Notes: generated by a model from the letters alone, not told the origin. A DNA stretch of 64,000 bases from Sycon ciliatum (GCF_964019385.1 NW_027044937.1:19244-83243), one strand, 5' to 3'. Shown: positions 31,715 to 42,530, counted from the stretch's first letter. Numbers and translations: made by a program.

Positions 31715-32055
31715 AAAAAAAAAAATTCACGGTTCGCGTGAGACTCGGCTGGAAGCCGGGTTTTCCACATCAGTAGGAACGCCACCACCCTTCAAGGATC
31801 AAGGCGCAGATGCAGCTCCTAAAGCGGTGGGAGGTGAGTAGATCAGCTCACCAGCAAGTGGTCAAAGACCGAAAATCCCATTCACTGCATCCATGTTTTC
31901 CTCGTGCCAGGCCACGAGTTCCCAATTAACTGTGGGTCGCAGCACGGCTGGACAAAATCCTTCCGCTTCCAAGCAGGACTTGAACCTGGTACCCTTTGTT
32001 TCTCAATCATGGTCTTAGACCATCCCACTATGCCTGCCTGCTCAGTGTTTATGAA
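31715..32055 (-). mobile_element. SINE-like repeat with tRNA-like head (copy 1)
   Basis: On the minus strand a tRNA-like part (GGGATGGTCTAAGACCATG..GGTTCAAGTCCTGC, with a B box) is followed by a block containing the complement of GCGCAGATGCAGCTCCTAA and GGAGGTGAGTAGATCA. The second block recurs at 42.01-42.19 kb, and a more distant relative lies at 36.29-36.65 kb. Confidence 0.6.
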
Positions 32056-32529
32056 AACGACGTTCAAATCTTATAATAATATTGTTCCATTGCGTTGATA
32101 TCATTCTTATCTCCACAGAAACATTTTACTTATACACAATATTTCGGGAGCAGCACGGTCTTTAATATTTTTCATCAGCTCTTACGTAGTACGCAATGTC
32201 TTATGTCTCATGAACATGAATTCTGCCCATTGACCATTGACCGTGCATTTGCCATTGATCACCATCTGTTTGTCTCCGGCCGTGAGCCACATAGTAGTTC
32301 TCGTCTTCCATTTAGCGTTACGACGTCCATGCAATATCAAACAGACTGTCTTATGTCAGTGATTATTAGAAGCTGCAGGTTTGACAGTACACTGTCAGAT
32401 GGGTCATGCTGGTCTCTTGCACTAGCGAGTACAACTTACTTACCTGGTTTTATGATGTGTAGATCTACCTGTTTAACGTAAAAGGATGTAACTGGTGCAC
32501 ACAGCACGAATAAGCCGTAATTATGCCCT
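32056..32529. other. Non-coding, nothing recognised
   Basis: No splice-flanked exon or repeat boundary recognised. Confidence 0.25.
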
Positions 32530-32925
32530 TCAGTAGTACTGCTTTTTAGTTCGAGTGGACGAGTAACGGAACGTCTTCTGAGAAGCCTTACTAACAGGTG
32601 GTAGTAACAAGTTGTTCTCAGTGGTGAGGACGCGAGGCTTGGCAAGGAAGTCAGCAACCCCGCCATTGTTCAAGTCTTCCTGGAAGAGAAAGCGTAGTTG
32701 GAACACGTGGTTATAAGTGTTGAGGATACGAGGTTTGGCAAGGAAGCCAGCTACCTGTGCATCGCTATTTCTCAATTCTGTCTGGAAGAGAAGTGTTCTT
32801 GTTAGACTTCGGCCAGCGAGGAAGTGCAACTTGACGGTAGCTTCCGCGGTTCCCCGCATTGGGTATGGCTCCGACAGCCTTGACCACGATGACGAGAAAT
32901 CCAATGCTGGTATGGGTCTCAGCAA
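32530..32925 (-). CDS. Hypothetical frame with internal duplication
   Basis: A 131-codon frame holding two related segments, AQVAGFLAKPRILNTYNH and GGVADFLAKPRVLTTENN, each preceded by LLFQ/FLFQ, so about 100 bp has been duplicated in tandem. I do not recognise the family and found no convincing splice sites. It could be a coding exon or a duplicated non-coding segment. Confidence 0.25.
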   Translation of the reverse strand: MLRPIPALDFSSSWSRLSEPYPMRGTAEATVKLHFLAGRSLTRTLLFQTELRNSDAQVAGFLAKPRILNTYNHVFQLRFLFQEDLNNGGVADFLAKPRVLTTENNLLLPPVSKASQKTFRYSSTRTKKQYY

Positions 32926-33109
32926 TGGGTATTGCTGTGTCGCCGGTCCGTACGAGCTCTCAATGTCCTGCGGTTTGCATGTGTTATTATAGGGATAAGG
33001 CGCGTGTGGTGATCTGCTCGTCTCTGAAGACAGCTAATCCTACCAACACCTGAATTTCTTGTTATCACGGCTATAATCCGTCTTTAATTCCCGTAGCTAT
33101 GCAGAAGAC

Positions 33110-33400
33110 GTTACTTCAGTAACGTCTGGCGCTAGCCAGGGTCCACACAGCTTTAATTTGGTATTTGTGTGTTTGTTTGTTTGTGTGTTTGTCACGCCTG
33201 GCGCTATCCCGTATCTGTCCCGTACCGTACCGTACCATCAAACACAGCTGGCCACATACAGCTGGCCGCAATATTCAAATAGGGCTTTCAAACGCAAGAT
33301 CATAACGTGAAGCAACTTGGAAGAATGGGTATGAATGCGAAGTGTATGGGGAATGCATGAAGGGCGATAGTGCGGGTTCAAATCCCAGGATATGCCTGAA
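33110..33400 (+). repeat. Dispersed repeat with tRNA-like segment (copy 2)
   Basis: Matches copy 1 (1527-2000) on the opposite strand, from GCGCTAGCCAGGGTCCACAC to GGGCGATAGTGCGGGTTC. A TGTTTGTTTG tract lies inside. It includes a CCGTACCGTACCGTACC tandem. Confidence 0.5.
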
Positions 33401-33539
33401 AAAAGTAGGAGAATTGAAAAATTTATAATATCCCTATGCTTTTTGCTGACATCAATCTCGTGGCCAGGATACAGCTGCCTTAGTATTACCTACTGCATGT
33501 ACATCTATTGGGTATGGACTGCGCTCATTTTCTTTTCTG

Positions 33540-33668
33540 GCTGCAGGTCCGTGGAACACTCTTCCTACAAACTGTCGTCAGGCACAATCTGCTGGTACTT
33601 TTGCTCACCTCACAAAGATTCACCTAGGGTTCCCTGTAACAAGGCCATGCCTGTTGGGACTCCCCTAG
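33540..33668 (+). pseudogene. LINE C-terminal scrap
   Basis: The frame AAGPWNTLPTNCRQAQSAGT..FAHLTKIHLGF..LLGLP ends at a stop and is followed by AATAATAAATACTACTAC. WN-x-LP and the following F..L pattern are typical of the last residues of Jockey/CR1-type ORF2. Confidence 0.5.
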
Positions 33669-33692
33669 TCAAATAATAAATACTACTACTAC

Positions 33693-33750
33693 TACTACCA
33701 AGAGTGCATAAACAGTGTTTATGGACTCTTGCTACTACTACTACTACTAT
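33693..33750. repeat. (TAC)n hairpin
   Basis: A (TAC)n run and CAAGAGTGCATAAACA face TGTTTATGGACTCTTG and (CTA)n, forming a foldable structure. Confidence 0.6.
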
Positions 33751-33754
33751 CAAG

Positions 33755-34078
33755 GCGGTAGACGGTGTCGCCTTACCCACGATCGTACCTTTCCCGTACC
33801 TATCCCGTACCGTACCGTACCATCAAAGACGGCTGGCCACAATGCATATTCAAATAGGGCTTTCAAATGCAAGATCATAACGTGAAGCAACTTGGAAGAA
33901 TTAGTAGTTTATCGGGGGAGGCATGCAGGGCGCGCGATAGTGCGGGTTCGAATCCCAGGTTATGTCTAAAAAAAGGATTTTTTTAAAGAATTTATAACAT
34001 CCCTATGCTTTTTTTTGTCTAGGTCATCAAGGCAAAAAAGCATAGCGTAGGGCCCTGAGCTTCCAAGCTCTCTCGTTG
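33755..34078 (+). repeat. Dispersed repeat with tRNA-like segment (copy 3)
   Basis: Shares CCGTACCGTACCGTACCATC, CAAATAGGGCTTTCAAATGC, GATCATAACGTGAAGCAACT, GATAGTGCGGGTTCGAATCC and the end GGGCCCTGAGCTTCCAAGCT with copies 1 and 2. Confidence 0.55.
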
Positions 34079-34588
34079 ATTCTGCTTACACTCGGCAAGA
34101 CCCCAATGTGAAACGCCCCAAATGGCTGTGGCACCACGTGGGAAAACGAGAAAAAATTCTACGAAATCGTCCCAGGGGAGTTTTCTTGTTTATAATACGG
34201 ACAACTGTGACCTTACGTAAAACGAGCGTTAGAACATTGCATGTCCCATTAGTTAGTACATGTTTGTGTTCGTTATTGTTTGCTTCAATCCCTTGTTATA
34301 ATTAGACTCGGTGGCGTCCTAGGTCCTCTTATTATAGAAATATTAAATAAAGTTCACACATGTGTAATGGGTAGCCGAGTGGTAGGCGCGGTGAAATCAA
34401 CAAAAAATTAGTTTTATTCTACTTCTCTCAGGTACACACCTGAGATATAATTATTAGTGAAAGAAGAAGCGGCAAATAAATAACTTTCTCTCCGGTGCTC
34501 ACCTAGAGGCTGATTTCTTCTTCTTCGAGTTAGCTTTCGTTGCTATCTAATCTTATCTAATTAAAACAGAAAAACGCAGCTGCTTTTA

Positions 34589-34686
34589 TGCAGCAGGCGC
34601 CGTACGCTTATATGCGGAGATACAACATAAGGTCGTTCCGTATTAGTTCCGTACTCCTTCCGTATTGGTCGGGCAGGGATACTACA
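34589..34686 (-). repeat. 3' LTR of the short LTR element
   Basis: 98 bp, with TG..CA ends on either strand. It differs from the other copy by one inner base and two bases near the CTGCTGCA end. Confidence 0.75.
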
Positions 34687-34889
34687 CCCTACCTTCCTAC
34701 AGATAATCACGCCCTCGTGATTTTCAAAAAATTAGTGAAGTGTTACGAACACAGCGTCAACCGGAAGATGGTAAATTATATCGGAAATGATAACGTTTAG
34801 AGTAGACAGAAGAAATGAACTGATGACAAATCATAAAGTAGAAGCACACCAGGTTCACACGATCTCTCGGGGTCAAAAGGGAAAGATTA

Positions 34890-35248
34890 GAGAGGTTAAG
34901 TTTCACGTAAAAGTCTTACGTCCGTGAACTTTTACGTCAAAAAGTGAAAAAACTCACGTAAAATTTGACGTGTTTTACGTGAGTTGACTGTCCCGCACGT
35001 AAGTTCATGACGTGAGTTTTTGGAAGTTTCGCTTGGTTATCCCGACCGAATTTGTGTGAGTTTCCTGAATTTTATCGAGATTTATCGAGTTTGTTGGAAG
35101 ATTTGATATTTGTGCGAACTAACCCGAATCCTGCCAGGCAAAATTTCACGTCACGTCACACGTGTAACTTAACCTCTAAAAATTACACGTAACGTGAGAT
35201 TTGCACCACGTTTTGAAAAAGGGCAAAAAACGTGTAACTTAACCTCTC
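34890..35248. mobile_element. TIR element with TA target, nested in the LTR element
   Basis: The ends GAGAGGTTAAGTTTCACGT and the complement of ACGTGTAACTTAACCTCTC sit between TA dinucleotides. Many ACGTAAAA/TTTTACGT palindromes lie inside. Non-coding; probably mariner-type. Confidence 0.6.
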
Positions 35249-35554
35249 TAATGGTCCTCCAAACCGGACGTGAAAGACAGCCAAATTTCTGCACATCGCG
35301 AGCTCAAACTGCCAGGAAATTCACAATTTCAAAAAAATGCATTGCATCTTGGGAACTTACTCCGGTACACACCTGGAGTGTAAAAGGGGATTCTCACACA
35401 CTTCTCTCACCAGGTTACTTAGGTAAACCGTGGCTCACCATGATCAGACGCCTACCAAACTAAACTGGATTCACACACTCGCATAAAGGAAGACTGAAGA
35501 GAATAGGGAGACTGAAGGAAGACAGGAAAGAAAATGCCATACCTGGAATCAGCG

Positions 35555-36080
35555 TTAGTAACCACCGCGGCGGCTGGAGCTACGGCGGAGGGCAAGCCAG
35601 GTTTTATCTTCATCTTGGTTGAGCCGGTCACTCAGAGCGGCTAGCTCGGCGTCAGACAAATGACCTCCCTCCTCGTCTTGAATCGTGGTCTTCACATTGT
35701 CAATAGCATCGCTTTGCGCGACGCAAAGAGTGATGGTCTAGCCAGGAAGAGTGATGACGAAAATCTGCATCCCACTACGGAGGCGAAGTACCAAGTGAAG
35801 AGTGGGCTCCTGCTTCCGACTGCGTGAAGGCGAAAATCAAACGCTGCTGGTCTTGGGGACTACCCTCCTTGTCTTGGGCAGCAGACTGCCTGTTGTCGTC
35901 CTCATCAGCGTCGCCATCACCACCGGTAGTATACATGTAGGTAGCGGGTCGCTTGGAATCGCCATCGGAGTCTCCAGTGGATGCCATGCGGAGGGAAGGG
36001 TGATCCACGCTAGCACCCTGACTGTGCTGCAAGCTAATAAGCAGGGCCAGGCCCAGGAAGGCAAGAAACATGATTCTCAT
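35555..36080 (-). pseudogene. Decayed signal-peptide/ubiquitin chimera inside the LTR element
   Basis: The first frame (36080-35775, 101 codons) starts with a signal peptide (MRIMFLAFLGLALLISLQHS) and an acidic Asp/Gly stretch, then QDKEGSPQDQQRLIFA, which matches ubiquitin residues 31-46. A deletion then shifts the frame. In the shifted frame the C-terminal ubiquitin end (TLHLVLRLRSG) runs into MQIFVITLPG, the start of the next unit at 35770, followed by a stop, TITL and then IQDEEG. After that comes non-ubiquitin sequence (HLSDAELAALSDRL) to 35555. So a piece about one ubiquitin unit long, running 31-76 then 1-35, was captured from polyubiquitin and has decayed. No function is claimed. Confidence 0.7.
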
Positions 36081-36173
36081 ATTGATTCGTCGCAGGGAGC
36101 TGCAGCGGGTTGAGCCATGGGGGTCTGGGGTCGAATCACGTTGTTTTATTTAAAACTACACCGCTGCCACCAA

Positions 36174-36271
36174 TGTAACAGGCGCCGTACGCTTATATGC
36201 GGAGATACAACATAAGGTCGTTCCGTATTAGTTCCGTACTGCTTCCGTATTGGTCGGGCAGGGATACTACA
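36174..36271 (-). repeat. 5' LTR of the short LTR element
   Basis: 98 bp on the minus strand, directly followed by the primer-binding site. It contains CCAATACGGAAGCAGTACGG. Confidence 0.75.
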
Positions 36272-36289
36272 CATGCCCGTTACCACTTT

Positions 36290-36655
36290 CTGACTCAAAT
36301 GTTTTGAAGAACACAAACAGCTTAGGAAGTTTCGCTGGCGTCAGGCCACCAAATGCCTGGTATACCAAGGTGGCAGATGCAGCGGTGAGGGTGAGTTGGT
36401 AACTCTCACAACCAATGCCCAACAAGGCTGCGAACCTTGTTAGCTCCATCCATGTTACCCTCACTCCGAGCAGTGAGTAGATCTACCCAGTTGACCATGG
36501 GTGCCGGCACAGTTCATTGCATGTAAAGTGGTTCACGCATGCATCACCGCATTTGTTAGCACAGTACACGCTTCCTGCTCCCAGACGGGGTCACGAACTC
36601 GGGACCTTGTGATTCGCAAGCAAGCCCACAACCACTCGACCAAAGCGATAATTAT
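36290..36655. repeat. SINE-like repeat, distant relative of the 31.7-kb copy
   Basis: Contains GGCAGATGCAGCGGTGAG, GTGAGTAGATCTACC and a tRNA-like right part on the minus strand (GGTCGAGTGGTTGTGGGCTT..GTCCCGAGTTCGTGACCCC). Related in layout but not closely in sequence. Confidence 0.45.
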
Positions 36656-36719
36656 ATTGATGATTGTGCTCTTTACGCAAAGAACTAGCCGATAGACAGA
36701 TTCAGTAGGGGTAAAGTTG

Positions 36720-36918
36720 TACACTGGAAAGTGTACAATATGTGCCGGTATTTACTTTCAAAATTAATGATTTTCTTATCAGATTAAAATGGTCGCTGTA
36801 TCCAGTGCAGTTGCTGTATAGAACTGTCCGTGCATGGAAAGACGACATTAAAAGCAGATGGTCGCTAAACACAGAGGTCGCTAAACACAGAGGTCGCTTA
36901 CACCAGGTTCTACTGTAC
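36720..36918. repeat. Mariner-type end remnant
   Basis: GGTCGCTAAACACAGAGGTCGCTAAACACAGAGGTCGCTTACACCAGGTTCTACTGTA resembles the right end of the 13.3-kb element (GGTCG..ACAGGTTTTACTGTA), and a GTACACTGGAAAGTGTAC palindrome lies at the left. Short tandem GGTCGCTAAACACAGA units are visible. Confidence 0.4.
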
Positions 36919-37376
36919 ATGTTCGTACTAGGCGAGTTCCACTGGATAAACAAAGCTAACAGCATCTGCGGTAGTCCACAACTTTTTACATAATGTAGTG
37001 TCTTGTATAACCATGATAACCGCCTGTCTTGTATAGAAGCTTGTTTTAGAACACAAGCCTGATGTTTAAGATACACTGTCAGCACGTAAGCCTAGTTTAG
37101 TGTTGACATACATAGAGATACGTGGTTTGAATAGAAGACTGACTTGAATAGAAGACTAGCACTGACATCGGTTTATACGGCTGTAAGCATCTGCCTTTAT
37201 ACACGACATTACAGAAAGCAATCGTTACACAGGAAAGTCATCCGAGGCTAGCAAAGCGGACATGAAGTAAGAAGGATCGCGGTTTTTTGTGGGGCATCAG
37301 CCTCCGCAAAAAAGAGAAACAGAAAGAACAGAATCAAAGATAAAGGGGTGGGGAGAGAGCGATATATATAAATAGA

Positions 37377-37600
37377 GAGAGAGACACACACAAACGCACA
37401 CGCACGCGCACACACACACACATAAACAGACAGAGATAGACACAATTATAGACATGCATACACACATACGCACACATGCACACACACACACACATGTATA
37501 CCCGGACGCGTGTGCATGTACACACACATACCTACACATAATATTCTGTACACAACCCCCCCCCCCCCACACACACACATACACACACACACACGAATAC
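37377..37600. repeat. (CA)n-rich microsatellite with poly-C
   Basis: CACACA runs with ACGCAC variants and a C run near 37556-37569. The Cys/Val-rich minus-strand frames across it are low-complexity artefacts. Confidence 0.9.
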
Positions 37601-37646
37601 AGAGGTAGCAGAGAAGAATCGGTGATGGAAATGTATCATCTCAGCG

Positions 37647-38385
37647 TTACACAATGTCTTCTTCTTCATCTTCTTCTCTCTGACCCATACTTCCTTCTTC
37701 CTGGGTTTCTGAGAGTTCCAGCATTTCGCCTGTGCTTCTGAGACGGAATGTAGTGGTTTGTAGGGACCCTGTATCAGAAATTCCAACCAAAGGAGTTAGA
37801 CTGGTGATGCTGGATAATTGCTGACTACTCAGCTGCCTATCCTCTTCCGAAAGCTGTCGATCCTCCAGGTTTCTTCCCTCTGCAGCAGGATTTTCAATGG
37901 TGGGGTTCCTTTCACTTCTGCTGCCCGGCCGGTGGGTCGAGGCGTTCGGTATAGATCCTGCGCTACCTGTTACGTTGGTCGAGCGCTGGGAAGTGCTTGT
38001 GAGCCTGGGGAAATGCAGCAGCACTGATGCAATGGATGCTCGCCAGGTGGTACGCACGTCTACGTCACGTGACACGTGTAGAAAGATTCCCAGTCCCTGC
38101 AGAGTGTTGGTGATGGCAAAGATGAATTGAAGAGCGAGGTGATCATAGACGGCTACCAGGGCACCAAACAGCCAGGAAATTCCTAGCAGAACTGACAATG
38201 CAACGACGACTCGAAGTAGATACGACACACTGGACGTGTCTTTTGCCTTTCCTGTTATCGCACTGCTTCTGTGATGGCGCAACAAGACTACTACTCGTAC
38301 GATTACTGCTATATTTGAGAGCAGCCAGACACACATCGGAGCGATGAACGCTACGTAGAACACAGTATCGTTGGCAATCCAACAA
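37647..38385 (-). CDS. Adhesion-type GPCR, last exon: TM5-TM7 and cytoplasmic tail
   Basis: Acceptor TTCCTGCAG then TTGTTGGATTGCC; the first base completes a Tyr codon begun in the exon at 39535. The frame gives YCWIAND (end of extracellular loop 2), TM5 (VFYVAFIAPMCVWLLSNIAV), loop 3, TM6 with SVLLGISWLFGALV (the LG-x-x-W-x-FG signature of adhesion GPCRs), and TM7 with FAITNTLQGLGIFLHV (the NxLQGxxIF pattern). A Ser/Glu-rich tail of about 125 residues ends EEDEEEDIV and a stop at 37649-37647. These receptors signal through G proteins after ectodomain engagement. No long stop-free shadow supports another frame. Confidence 0.9.
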
Positions 38386-39534
38386 CTGCAGGAATCAGAA
38401 ACACGAACAAACATCACAGTTCAGGATCCTAAGTGGTGTGTTACTGCGTGTTATGTGTGTACCATTGTACAGTGCTACCAAGTGCCCTCTACCCCGATGC
38501 GTACTGCCCCGTGCCATTTGGCAGAAATTTTCAGAGATTTGCGGCGTTGTTTTTCTCTTCAGGACAAATTTTTGACTGATTTAGTGAAATTTGGAAAAAA
38601 AAACGATACTGTACAACCTTTCCAGCTACAGGCTTCACGTCTTGTGAAGCCTACGAATACAATTTTCAACTTCGCCAGGTCATTACTTTGGTCTACTTTG
38701 CTTGATTTGCACAATTTAGGGCTCGTTGGAAAGCGCTTCGCAGGAGCAACGCTAGGATGCCAAGCTCCATTATGAAGCCGGTACAAATCAGGCGCGGTAG
38801 CACAGCAAAATCGTCTCTAAGCCTAATATGCAAGCAAATTCGCCCCATCAACGCCATTCCACTCTCCTTCATCGCAGAACGCTCAACTTTTTTCTAGGCG
38901 ATTCAAACCTCAGTCGGCTACATCATTATAAAGTGCTCGGTCGCTCAAAGAGCACACAAAACGGGATTTCGCCCCAAAACGGCGAAGAGATCGATCAAAC
39001 ATTTGATTTTCCGTGGTAAGAATACCTGAATACGGAGCGCAATATCTGTGAAGTCCGACATCGTATCTCTTCAGTGATTATTGCATTGGACAGCTTGCAT
39101 TTGTTGCTACAACGTAGACCCTTCGATTGTTGCATTTGAACAAGGAACTATGGAGCTACGAAGGTTTTAGTAATCGACTATACATGCACGTGAACGTTTG
39201 CGGGATATTCGATTGAAATCTGTACCGCGGATAAACTTCGTTTTTCCGTAAAAAATATGGACAAATACGGGCGGTTGGCAACACGGTTTTGTATGTGTTT
39301 TGGTTTGCATCGCCAGTGTCATCTGACTTATCTTGCATGGAAAGCCCAGCATAGACAATACGCAAGTCCAAAGTTGTGCCACTAGAAGAAAGAGAGAGGG
39401 AGACAGAGAGAGATGCTGAGAGAGAGAGATAAAGACAGCCAGACACAAAGACAGACAGAGAGACAGATATGGAGGGAGAGAAAGACATAAAGCGAGAGAG
39501 GGATACGCTAAAGGAATTCACATCATCGTCTTAC
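38386..39534. other. Intron of the adhesion-type GPCR gene
   Basis: 1149 bp, donor GTAAGACG and acceptor CTGATTCCTGCAG on the minus strand, phase 2. It contains no other recognised feature apart from a GA-rich stretch at about 39385-39500. Confidence 0.8.
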
Positions 39535-39604
39535 TATATTCCGCTGCCATACAAGTCGAAGCTTCCAATTCCTCCTGAGATGGCAACAATGAATAGTGGC
39601 ATAC
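39535..39604 (-). CDS. Adhesion-type GPCR, TM4 exon
   Basis: A 70-nt exon: acceptor GTTTTTCTAG, donor GTAAGACG. Two bases complete Gly from the upstream exon, then 22 codons read MPLFIVAISGGIGSFDLYGS and GI, then TA of a split Tyr. G-x-P followed by a hydrophobic TM4 and D-x-YG is typical of adhesion GPCRs. It is too short to appear as a long reading frame and was found from the splice phases of its neighbours. Confidence 0.88.
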
Positions 39605-41299
39605 CTAGAAAAACACACATTGAAATCAACTATAACCTTTGGAAAATGCGTGCACTTGAGGTGATATTTTTGAGAGGAACCTTTTTTAAAGTCTTATATG
39701 TTAGAATAACGTTTTACAGCAAATACAATGCAACTTCAGTACATCACTTTTACACCGTTAAACACTGGAAATCCATGTCCAGATCAAGAAAGTGTGGCAC
39801 TTGCACATATGGGGTGAGACGCAATTTTTTGTTCCACAGCTAAAATTGAAGTCACGCGTTTGACAATGCGTTCTTTCCAGAAGGCCGAAAAGCAAAAAAT
39901 CCACCGCCACTTTGTTTCTAGTAGGCATCCACGTCAGGTTTGTCTTAGACAGTGTGAGAGAAACATCGGGTTTTATAGTACATTTCAAAAAGATTTACAA
40001 TCAGGTTTTGGTCTTAAAAAGTATGAAGATGAGGGAAATTTGGACAACAAAGTACAAAGAATGGCTTGTTAGGACACGGCAAATTGTTCTGTGAAGGTCT
40101 TGGAGTAATTGGACTAGCCGTTAAGGAGTTAGAATTTCGGCCAGGTTTCCGGCCTTTCCCATGGTTTACAATTTGCCCTGGAAACCATTATCGATTTTTG
40201 AATAAAAAAACCACGATTTATCCTTTCCTTTTTGGCCTTGTGGTTATGAATGCTGTCTGCTGACCATGAAGTTGTGAGTTCAAATCCCAAACTATCTTCG
40301 AGTCAAACTGTTTTTTCATTGTTTTGGTGATCTACAAGACAAAATTTAATCCAAACGATGGGCGGATTCCCACCCCATATCATACTAAAGACCAAGGGGG
40401 GGGGCATTTCCCTGGTGACTGGATCACGCCATGTGATTCTGAACACACCCACAACACTGAAACAGTGTGAGTGAACACGGAAGTCATTGCGCTGTAGCTA
40501 CGCGTTGTTAAATACACCAGCACATCGATCCATCGATTTATTTTTGAGAGTTATTTTAATATTTCAAGATCGCCAATATATTTGAATTTAGGAGTCAACG
40601 CCGTCTTCTATCAGCTATCACAGGCGCCTGCTTTTCTCAAGATGTTGTCGAAGTCACACGGATAGCTTTGCCAAATCATAGCCTTGGGAATGAGTCTGTG
40701 TCGATGTCATTTTCGTCACATGGTGAGAGTAAATTGCATCACAGCTCAAAGAAACTATTTGAGCACAAAACGAATTGGGACCCATCCCGCTCGTCAACAT
40801 TTACCACACATTCGACATGTCCCCTCTGACTCCATATCAATACGAGGAAGAACTCGTTTGTTGTAAATCAGACGTACGTGTACCGACGTGAGTGAGTTGT
40901 CATTTTCATGCATTCGCGCGGAATATTTCTTCGGGTTCACAGTGAGTTTTTCGAGGCAGCGCTCGAGGGCTCATACGGTAAGACGGCAAACTCCCCGGGC
41001 GATCACCAGGATTGCAAATCTTTTTGAAACAGACTGTAAGTTCTGCTTGGAAGTGATTCTGACGACTGATTATGGGGTGGTGGCGTCCCACGAAGCGAAA
41101 AGGTGGTTCTTGACCAGGGAGTTGTACGACTCCTTGTTCTTGACCTGCCCGGTACGCGAACCCGTCGATTTTTTGGAAGTGATTGAGTTTTTTTTCGACC
41201 GTGCTACGACTTACAGTGAGTTGGAAATATGTGTCTCAACTATCAAGAGAGTGATAAACAGAAAACAGTTCCCAATTTCTTGCCATGCATTTGACTTAC
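39605..41299. other. Intron of the adhesion-type GPCR gene
   Basis: 1695 bp, donor GTAAGTC after GACTGCAG, phase 1. A plus-strand frame of 218 codons (40888-41544) crosses its end and the next exon. I see no domain in it and treat it as chance. Confidence 0.75.
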
Positions 41300-41562
41300 C
41301 TGCAGTCACCACATACGCTACTTTCACAGTGGACTGGTTGACAGCAGTTAGCAGATTCACCAGTTGTTTGTACAGCAAGAAGGCATCCAACGAGGTCAGC
41401 GCAAATGCCAGCAGAAATAGGAAGTGCAGCAACATGGCAATGGCTGTGCATGCTGCTCTGTTGGCCGTTGCACGTACTCCCAATGTGAACAGTAACAGCG
41501 CTAGCAGCAAGCTGGTACTCAGGCAGAAGACGATACGGTGGTGACGACGATTACGTATTGAC
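41300..41562 (-). CDS. Adhesion-type GPCR, TM2-TM3 exon
   Basis: A 263-nt exon (1 base + 87 codons + 1 base) from acceptor TTTTGTTTTCAG to donor GTAAGTC. It reads SIRNRRHHRIVFCLSTSLLL (intracellular loop 1 into TM2), ALLLFTLGV, then the TM3 region CTAIAMLLHFLFLLAFALTS and DAFLLYKQLVN, ending KVAYVVTA. Joined to the next exon it gives VVTAGMPLFIVAIS across the TM3-TM4 loop, in frame. The expected TM1, GPS cleavage motif and ectodomain exons should lie upstream (higher coordinates) but were not found before the gap. Confidence 0.88.
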
Positions 41563-41782
41563 CTGAAAACAAAATTGTAATAGTGATGGGAGATCAATGT
41601 TGTCACCATCCACAGAGAGATAGGGATACAGATGGAAAAATGCATAAGAACATGAAGAGATATGTGGACACAGAGACGTGTACGCAACTGGACACACATG
41701 GCACACTTGCGCGTACGCAGTCACAAAATAGACGTATAAACAGACTTCGGACCTTGGGCGCCCATCGCTAGTGCGATGAGAC

Positions 41783-41875
41783 CATGCACAAACACACACA
41801 CATACACATGCACACACATACACATACACATACGCACACACTCACACATACACACACACACATGCAAGGGCGCAT
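41783..41875. repeat. (CA)n microsatellite
   Basis: CACACATA/CACATACA runs in the region upstream of the TM2-TM3 exon. Confidence 0.9.
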
Positions 41876-42009
41876 GTGTATAGGAAGAAAACCGGACTAG
41901 CAGACGGAAAGAAAAACAGACAGAAGCACCTTAAATACAGATATTATCAAGAGCAGTTGTTGATCACTTGACACATTGGAAGACAATAAGGTCTACATGC
42001 GTGGTCAAA

Positions 42010-42190
42010 TTGTTTCTCACGGTTCTCATGAGACTCGGCCAAAGGCCGAGTTGTCCGCGTCTGCAGGGACGCCACCACCCTCTTGGATCAAGGCGCAGAT
42101 GCAGCTCCTAAGCTGTGGGAGGTGAGTAGATCAGACCCACCACAAAGAGGTAAAAGACCGACAATCCCATTCGCCACATCCATGCATGCC
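42010..42190 (-). mobile_element. SINE-like repeat (copy 2, truncated)
   Basis: Shares GAGACTCGGC.., GACGCCACCACCCT.., CAAGGCGCAGATGCAGCTCC and GGGAGGTGAGTAGATCAG with 31.73-31.88 kb but lacks the tRNA-like head. Confidence 0.6.
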
Positions 42191-42530
42191 CAACTCTACA
42201 CAGAATCATCATGCAGGGCTCTTCACCCTTTCAGTCAGTCTACGCCGTTACGATAAATTCATTTGTACCAATCTACAACATGTTTTGGAATATCGACCTT
42301 CCCCCCTCCCCCCCCCCCCCCCCCTCTCCCCACATGCTCTTGCTGGCATTGTTCATGAAAGAACGAAATTGAAGTGTCTCATTCTTGATTGTGTTTTCCC
42401 TTTGTTGAAGCCCCTGAAACCACTTACGGCTATGGGTCCTACATACTATCATAAACACACACCGTGACCGGTTGGTACATGCAGTCGTGGTCTGCCAGAG
42501 AATATATGTTCGACTCAGTAGAGCGTCCAG

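Larger units (their letters stand above)
34589..36271 (-). mobile_element. Short LTR element (TRIM-like) with tRNA-Leu-type primer site
   Basis: On the minus strand: 98-bp LTR (36271-36174; TGTAGTATCC..CTGTTACA), primer site TGGTGGCAGCGGTG (36172-36159), an internal region of about 1.49 kb, a purine-rich GGAAGGTAGGG before the second LTR (34686-34589). The primer site fits the 3' end of a tRNA-Leu, as in many Gypsy-type elements. No gag or pol is present, so it is non-autonomous. The LTRs differ at a few positions only. Host-duplication bases are unclear (possibly GCAT). Confidence 0.7.

Noticed and set aside
37248-37590. Cys/Val-rich frames
   Set aside because: They are translations of (CA)n and (GT)n microsatellites; the same applies at 19.2-19.5, 20.3-20.5 and 41.6-41.84 kb.
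40888-41544. 218-codon plus-strand frame as a gene
   Set aside because: It runs antisense through the intron and the TM2-TM3 exon of the GPCR gene, has no recognisable domain, and its second half is the complement of a well-supported exon.
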